From NCBI GenBank assembly GCA_020720525.1, contig DYON01000100.1:1-9131 (forward strand): a stretch of DNA of 9,131 bases. Reading direction: 5' to 3'. Positions 4,702 to 9,131 of this stretch are shown here, in pieces (the stretch's first letter is position 1; each line of letters begins with the position of its first letter). The notes beneath the pieces were generated by a model. The model saw only the letters and a list, made by a program, of their open reading frames with translations. It ran no database searches and was not told where the DNA came from. The translations under genes were made by a program, and so were the position numbers. This stretch comes from Acetofilamentum sp. (GTDB taxonomy: Bacteria > Bacteroidota > Bacteroidia > Bacteroidales > DTU049).

Positions 4702-7197
4702 TCACGCTTCTATTGCTTTCTTTTTCTTCGAATCGAGATACAGTTTCACAAAGAATGCAGCTACCATAAGCAAAAGAATGAGCGAAGAAGCCAAACTCAC
4801 TTTGGTGCTCATCAAAAAAGCTTTTGGGTGAATTTTCATCACTATTTGATGTTCGCCGGCAGGAATTACTGCTGCACGCAACACATAATCTGCCCTAATC
4901 AGATCGGTTTGTGTACCATCGATAAACAATTCCCATTCAGGATACCATATTTCGCTGAATACTGCCAACTGCGGGCTGTTAGCTTTGCTTTTAAACACCA
5001 ATTCGTTTGGATTGTACGAAACACGCTCGATGGTTGCATTGCTATCGAGTTGAATGTTCAAGCCATTCAAAGCCGATTCGTATCGTTTGTCGATTACTGC
5101 TTCGTTGCGAGTATCGATTTCGCCAACACGCTGTATTTCTTCATCGGCATTTTGTGCCAGCATATACAAACCAACAAACCAAGCATGACCATAAGCGTGC
5201 GTATTAAGCAATGGTGGACGTGATGGATCGAGAATGAAATATTTTGTATTCAACATATTCAAAACACCCAAGTTCGAAAACACGGTATCGATACGTCCCA
5301 TGGTTGTAGCTTCTTTCAGGTTCTCGCCTAGCAATGAAATCTCTGGTGAAATTTGGTTTTCAATTAGTTCCTGATAGCGCATCAGCTTGGCAGCATGGTA
5401 ACCTCCTGTTGAGCGATGGTAGAACGAAGTAGTTGCATCGTTGAAGGAGCTCACCGAAAGATTGAGGACTTTTGCTCCAGCAGTATTGTCGGCCATAATC
5501 ATTTGGTCGGCAGCCGAAGGAGTGAAAGGATTCTCAGCTTTTCGTTTTGCTATAAAATTCGATTCGTTCAAGTATCGCTTATCAACCTGAACCAAATCGA
5601 AAGTAACCAGCACAATAATGACCCCAATAAACAATGGAACTTTGATTTTCTTTTTCAGCAACAAAAATGTAAGGGCACCACCAACAAGAATAAATAAGAA
5701 CGAGCGCATAGCATCTGCCTTAAAAATAGCAATGCGAACCGAAGTTAACGCACTAACAAAATCGTCGATTTGATACCCTTGTGCACGATAATTGTCGAAA
5801 CTTTGTTGTTCGGCTCCCGAAATAAATCCAAAGAACATATTGGGCATAAGCCAAAAGATGAGTGCAATTCCGCCAGTGAGACCAAAAGCAATATAGAGTG
5901 CATTCATTTTACTCTTAATCTTCTCGGTATTGGTAACCAATTCGTGTAGAGCCAATACAAAGATGAATGGTATAACCAATTCAGCAATCACGAGCCACAT
6001 AGAAGGAGCTCGGAACTTATTGAGCATAGGCAAATTATCGACAAAAATATCGGAGAGAGCAGTAAAGTTTCCACCCCAAGCAAGCATAATACTGAATGCG
6101 CCAGCAACAACCATTGGCCATTTCAAGCGATGACGAACAATTATAAGCCCCAGAATAAAGAAAAATACAACCAAGGCGCCAACATATACAGGTCCTGATG
6201 TGCCTGGTTGTTCGCCCCAATATTGCGACCAGTCGCCCACCATCTTCTTTGCCTGTGGATCGACACCGGACAGTTTATCTTTATTTTCGTCTTTTATTTG
6301 TTGCGAAGCACCACCCTTCGCATTGGGAATCATTAAGCTCCATGTTTCGCCAATGCCAAGACTCCAACCATAAATATACGTTTTATCGAGCCCTTTGGCA
6401 TCGGCATTGCTTTGCGTTGAAAGTTCCGATTTGCCACGAATGGTTTCTTTTGAATATTCGTAGGTTGTATAAAGGTTGGAGAAGTTTACTCCAACGGCTA
6501 AAACAACTCCAAAAAGTAAAACCGCCGATCCAATCAGAAAACGTTTAATTTGCTTCTCCATCACAGCCCAAACAGCTTCAAAAATAACGAAAATGAGTAC
6601 TGTAAAGGCAAGATAATAGGTTATTTGGATGTGGTTGCAACTCAACTCCAAAGCCAATACCACAGCAGCAAGCAGTCCACCTTTCAAAAATTTGCCTCTA
6701 TAAGTGAGATAAATGGCAATGAGATATGGAGCCATATATGCCATTGCATGAGCTTTGGCATTGTGCCCAGCCTGCAAAACAATCATAAAATACGATGATA
6801 AGGCAAATGCAATGGCGCCTGCCAAAGCCGCCCATTTGTTAATCTTCAACACTTCAACCATAAAGAAGAAGCCCACAAATGCAAGGAAAATATACCCCAT
6901 AAAAAATGGCATATAAAGAGTCAACAACTTATCGACCTGCAAAAAGAGATTTCCCACATGCTGAATGGTAATTTGATAAACTGGCATACCACCAAACATA
7001 GTTCCAGCCCAATAGGCTTGCTCGCCTGTAAGCTCGTGATAGTCGCGGGCTTCTTTCGACGAAGCATTCCAGCTTTTAACATCGTCTTGGCTAATGGTTT
7101 TCCCCTGCAAAGCAGGATAGAACATCACCAATAAAATAATCATAATTGCTCCAAAAGCAATTAGATAAGGCAAAATCTTTTTGAAATCGATTTTCAT
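4702..7197 (-). CDS. YfhO-family multi-pass membrane protein (GT-C-like)
   Basis: The 831-residue product is a large polytopic membrane protein of the YfhO family (PF09586). Characterised Firmicutes YfhO proteins act in glycosylating cell-wall polymers such as lipoteichoic acid from a lipid-linked sugar; the Bacteroidota members are not well defined. The first membrane helix spans about 9-29, followed by an outside loop with SQDD (D38-D39), the acidic pair position expected of GT-C-type enzymes. About ten or more further helices run to about 560. A long soluble region (about 560-795) ends in a beta-rich part with FSEIWYPEWELFIDG and VIPAGEHQIVMKIHP, and a final helix (about 800-820) is followed by a lysine-rich tail (KKKK). 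The start at 7197 is fixed by the basic N-terminus and a promoter element just upstream. The gene lies 107 bp downstream of the glycosyltransferase on the same strand. A glycan role is inference; the substrate is unknown. Confidence 0.85.
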   Translation of the reverse strand: MKIDFKKILPYLIAFGAIMIILLVMFYPALQGKTISQDDVKSWNASSKEARDYHELTGEQAYWAGTMFGGMPVYQITIQHVGNLFLQVDKLLTLYMPFFMGYIFLAFVGFFFMVEVLKINKWAALAGAIAFALSSYFMIVLQAGHNAKAHAMAYMAPYLIAIYLTYRGKFLKGGLLAAVVLALELSCNHIQITYYLAFTVLIFVIFEAVWAVMEKQIKRFLIGSAVLLFGVVLAVGVNFSNLYTTYEYSKETIRGKSELSTQSNADAKGLDKTYIYGWSLGIGETWSLMIPNAKGGASQQIKDENKDKLSGVDPQAKKMVGDWSQYWGEQPGTSGPVYVGALVVFFFILGLIIVRHRLKWPMVVAGAFSIMLAWGGNFTALSDIFVDNLPMLNKFRAPSMWLVIAELVIPFIFVLALHELVTNTEKIKSKMNALYIAFGLTGGIALIFWLMPNMFFGFISGAEQQSFDNYRAQGYQIDDFVSALTSVRIAIFKADAMRSFLFILVGGALTFLLLKKKIKVPLFIGVIIVLVTFDLVQVDKRYLNESNFIAKRKAENPFTPSAADQMIMADNTAGAKVLNLSVSSFNDATTSFYHRSTGGYHAAKLMRYQELIENQISPEISLLGENLKEATTMGRIDTVFSNLGVLNMLNTKYFILDPSRPPLLNTHAYGHAWFVGLYMLAQNADEEIQRVGEIDTRNEAVIDKRYESALNGLNIQLDSNATIERVSYNPNELVFKSKANSPQLAVFSEIWYPEWELFIDGTQTDLIRADYVLRAAVIPAGEHQIVMKIHPKAFLMSTKVSLASSLILLLMVAAFFVKLYLDSKKKKAIEA

Positions 7198-7216
7198 GGT
7201 TGAAAAATTAAGATAG

Positions 7217-7224
7217 CAAAGTTA
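7217..7224 (-). promoter_or_regulatory. Bacteroidota -7 promoter element of the YfhO gene
   Basis: On the minus strand, 7224-7217 is TAACTTTG, an exact TAnnTTTG match, about 20 nt upstream of the ATG at 7197. The predicted leader is about 12-16 nt. No TTG -33 element is visible at the expected distance. The box indicates that the YfhO gene can be transcribed separately from the glycosyltransferase upstream. The 107-bp gap shows no hairpin terminator. Confidence 0.55.
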
Positions 7225-7304
7225 AAAATAATCGGGGATAATGGGAATGAAGATGGTTGGAATTTGCTTTTGACAAGATTATTCATCCAATACTTCATCG
7301 TCGT

Positions 7305-8387
7305 TCAAACAGTAATCTCAGAAGAGGAATTTGAGGCAAACATTTTCATCAATGATTCACCTCTTTTCGACTCGGGGAAATTATTCGAAATCCTTTCTAC
7401 AGATAACTTTGATTGTTGTTCTCTTTCTGATTCTGACAAACCCAAAGCTGATTCGATTGCACTGAAAAAACTCTCCCGACTACGTTTTTTCAATACAAAA
7501 CCAAGGTTGCCTGCAATATGAGGCATTGCTCCAACCGGAGATATTATTGGGATACAACCATTAATCATGCCTTCGCAAAGCGCATTTGGAAATCCCTCTG
7601 ATATTGATATCTGAACAACAAACTCTGCTTTTCTAAACATTTGGTTGACTTCATCAGAATTGAGTTGCCCAAGTATTTTTACATTTTCGGGTATTTTAGG
7701 AAAAAAAACAGAAATATTATCGACTCCACAAATGTAAAATATAGCTTTGGGAAACGACACTGCATTTTCAATAATTAAATCTAAACCTTTCAAAACAAAT
7801 CGCTCTTTTGTACTTCCTAAAGCTACTGTAATAAACGAATTCGGCTCTTTTCCACCATCCAAATTAGAATCAACTGCACAATTGTAGCCATTGTATATAG
7901 TTGTAAATGGTGTTTTCAGTTTAGGAAAAAAATGCTTTATCCCCTGCTCTGAATTATTAAAATATGAATTGCGCGAATAAATCAACGATTCATCAACTGG
8001 GCAAATAGCTGACGCTAATGAGTACGACCAACCAATTATTCTTCTTAAAAACGGTTTTCGTAGGCTCCCATAATTAATTGAAGGATATGAAACGCAATCG
8101 GTTCCACCTGCAATAATTATAACACGTTTCCTAAAAACCCTTCCGAGTAGAGCGGGATTATAACTCCAATATCCTCCAAACATAACAACAACAGCGTCAT
8201 ACCGCCCAATTGTAAAAATCAACTGAAAAAACTGAACAAAAAACTTAAAAGGAATTAGGAGTGGAGTTTTGTACCAATTTGAAATTGATAATCGAACTTG
8301 ATAACTATCTGAAAGAAGTCGAATGTCTTTTTTAACAAATGTTGAATTGCTTGGAGCAATGTACAAGAGTTGCGGAAGTTTTTTCAT
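7305..8387 (-). CDS. GT4-like glycosyltransferase (GT-B fold)
   Basis: The 360-residue product is a predicted cytosolic or membrane-associated retaining glycosyltransferase that moves a sugar from a nucleotide-sugar donor. The C-terminal half carries the family signature: ALGSTKERFVLKGLDLI at 189-205, with R196 and K200 at the donor-phosphate position, and the EX7E motif EGFPNALCE at 264-272, followed by GCIPIISPVGAMPHI. The N-terminal half is a less conserved acceptor domain with a hydrophobic, basic stretch near 41-60 that could touch the membrane. The start at 8387 was chosen because MKKLPQLLYIAP is a normal first strand of this fold and sits 5 nt after the methyltransferase stop. A longer frame back to 8504 would overlap that gene by over 110 bp with unrelated residues. 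The tight spacing implies translational coupling. Donor and acceptor cannot be read from sequence, but surface polysaccharide or glycolipid synthesis is likely. Confidence 0.87.
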   Translation of the reverse strand: MKKLPQLLYIAPSNSTFVKKDIRLLSDSYQVRLSISNWYKTPLLIPFKFFVQFFQLIFTIGRYDAVVVMFGGYWSYNPALLGRVFRKRVIIIAGGTDCVSYPSINYGSLRKPFLRRIIGWSYSLASAICPVDESLIYSRNSYFNNSEQGIKHFFPKLKTPFTTIYNGYNCAVDSNLDGGKEPNSFITVALGSTKERFVLKGLDLIIENAVSFPKAIFYICGVDNISVFFPKIPENVKILGQLNSDEVNQMFRKAEFVVQISISEGFPNALCEGMINGCIPIISPVGAMPHIAGNLGFVLKKRSRESFFSAIESALGLSESEREQQSKLSVERISNNFPESKRGESLMKMFASNSSSEITV

Positions 8388-8392
8388 GAAAT

Positions 8393-9106
8393 TTATTTTA
8401 ATCGATATCTCAACTTCTTTAAAATAATCTTTTGTTTTGAAAGTTGGGTGTATTTTGTGATGCTGTTGTTGCCTTTCTTCAATAAATAATACACATAATC
8501 GCATTCAGAATGCGTTAACGCATATTCTTTCATTTCCAACATAATCAGATTATGCTTCACAAAATACGGAAACAAATCATCTTGCGAAATTGGTTGATCG
8601 ACAATTTGAAGCAGCTCTGGTGAGTGCTTTCTGAGGTAGTGTATTACTTGAGGATGGGGAATATTAATGAATATGTATGCGCCTTCATTGCAATGACTAC
8701 TCAAATTATTGAAAAGTTGAGAATAACGCTCAACCGGAATATGCTCTAATACATCGGCAAAAATCACTAAATCGTATTTATTGTTTAATTCTACAACATC
8801 AGAAAAATCGAAATATTTAAAATCGAATCTCTTGTTAGTCAAACGTTTTTTAGCTAATTCAACATTTTTCTCGCTGATATCAACACCCGTTACAGTTGCA
8901 GCGGGAAAAAGTTTCCCAATAAGCGAAGTAAATGTTCCAATGCCACAACCAACTTCAAGAATAGAAGAAATGTTGTATTTAGTTAGTTCTGCAAGTTTAC
9001 TTGCCAAAAAATAATGGCGTAAAGTTAGTCCTGTTTTCTGCTGCTGCGAAGCAAATTCGTCGTAGAATTCAGAAACCGATTCCTGATTTATACTGTTTTC
9101 TGTCAT
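8393..9106 (-). CDS. Class I SAM-dependent methyltransferase
   Basis: The 237-residue product has a Rossmann-type methyltransferase core. Motif I is LEVGCGIGTFT at 50-60, the acidic residue ending strand 2 that binds the SAM ribose is D76 in VTGVDIS, and the post-motif DLVIFADVLEHIP is at 112-124 (Methyltransf_11/UbiE-like class). After the core there is INIPHPQVIHYLRKH near 147-161 and a strongly basic C-terminus ending KKLRYRLK. This arrangement is common among small methyltransferases in polysaccharide and lipid-glycan clusters, where they methylate a sugar or related acceptor. The real substrate is unknown. The start at 9106 lies 25 nt from the right edge, so promoter and upstream partners are outside the window. 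The gene is followed 5 nt later by the glycosyltransferase. Its base composition is low in GC compared with the core genes to the left. Confidence 0.85.
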   Translation of the reverse strand: MTENSINQESVSEFYDEFASQQQKTGLTLRHYFLASKLAELTKYNISSILEVGCGIGTFTSLIGKLFPAATVTGVDISEKNVELAKKRLTNKRFDFKYFDFSDVVELNNKYDLVIFADVLEHIPVERYSQLFNNLSSHCNEGAYIFINIPHPQVIHYLRKHSPELLQIVDQPISQDDLFPYFVKHNLIMLEMKEYALTHSECDYVYYLLKKGNNSITKYTQLSKQKIILKKLRYRLK

Positions 9107-9131
9107 AATAATCTTATTGAATTTCTTGTAT

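Noticed and set aside
4684..5223. 179-codon open frame on the plus strand opposite the YfhO gene
   Set aside because: It is antisense to a well-supported family gene, its product shows no recognisable motif, and it begins in the terminator-proximal spacer without a promoter.
8388..8504. N-terminal extension of the glycosyltransferase to an ATG at 8504
   Set aside because: The extra 39 residues overlap the methyltransferase end and do not resemble a glycosyltransferase N-terminus; the start at 8387 fits the fold and the 5-nt spacing.
1..9131. CRISPR arrays, tRNA/rRNA genes, insertion sequences, att sites
   Set aside because: I saw no regularly spaced repeats, cloverleaf-like sequence, transposase motif or terminal inverted repeats.

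Overview
The window looks like the chromosome of a Bacteroidota bacterium, probably Bacteroidales-like, although the genus cannot be named from the sequence alone. Three observations support this. The housekeeping sigma factor is the short Bacteroidota type, which lacks region 1.1 and the large non-conserved insert. Several genes are preceded by the phylum's -7 promoter element TAnnTTTG. Start codons generally follow A/T-rich leaders instead of clear Shine-Dalgarno sites.

Layout. At 1-80 on the minus strand is the 5' end of a membrane-protein gene that leaves the window. A 267-bp A/T-rich divergent region follows, with one candidate promoter facing each way and an odd triple hexamer repeat. 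Next on the plus strand come a small nucleoside phosphorylase (ppnP, 348-629) and a stand-alone ModE-type winged-helix regulator (639-1034). A housekeeping block follows on the same strand: rpsO (1225-1494), pnp (1565-3688) and rpoD (3762-4625). rpsO has a near-consensus promoter, and rpsO and pnp are separated by an intrinsic-terminator-like hairpin. A perfect 14-bp stem terminator (4639-4671) sits between rpoD and the convergent minus-strand genes. The minus strand then carries, in transcription order, a SAM-dependent methyltransferase (9106-8393), a GT4-like glycosyltransferase (8387-7305) and a large YfhO-family membrane protein (7197-4702), the last with its own candidate promoter.

How the genes work together. 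rpsO, pnp and rpoD cover translation, RNA turnover and basal transcription, and the promoters seen here are of the kind that Bacteroidota RpoD recognises. The methyltransferase and glycosyltransferase are coupled (5-nt gap) and probably act in making a surface glycan or glycolipid. YfhO belongs to a GT-C-like membrane family and may act in the same general area, which is inference. The two glycan genes are visibly more A/T-rich than the core genes, as is common in variable polysaccharide loci.

Most of the window is ordinary core genome, and I see no clear new system. The part most worth a second look is the left end: an orphan ModE-type regulator paired with ppnP, divergent from an unidentified membrane protein whose promoter carries three tandem TARRGG hexamers.
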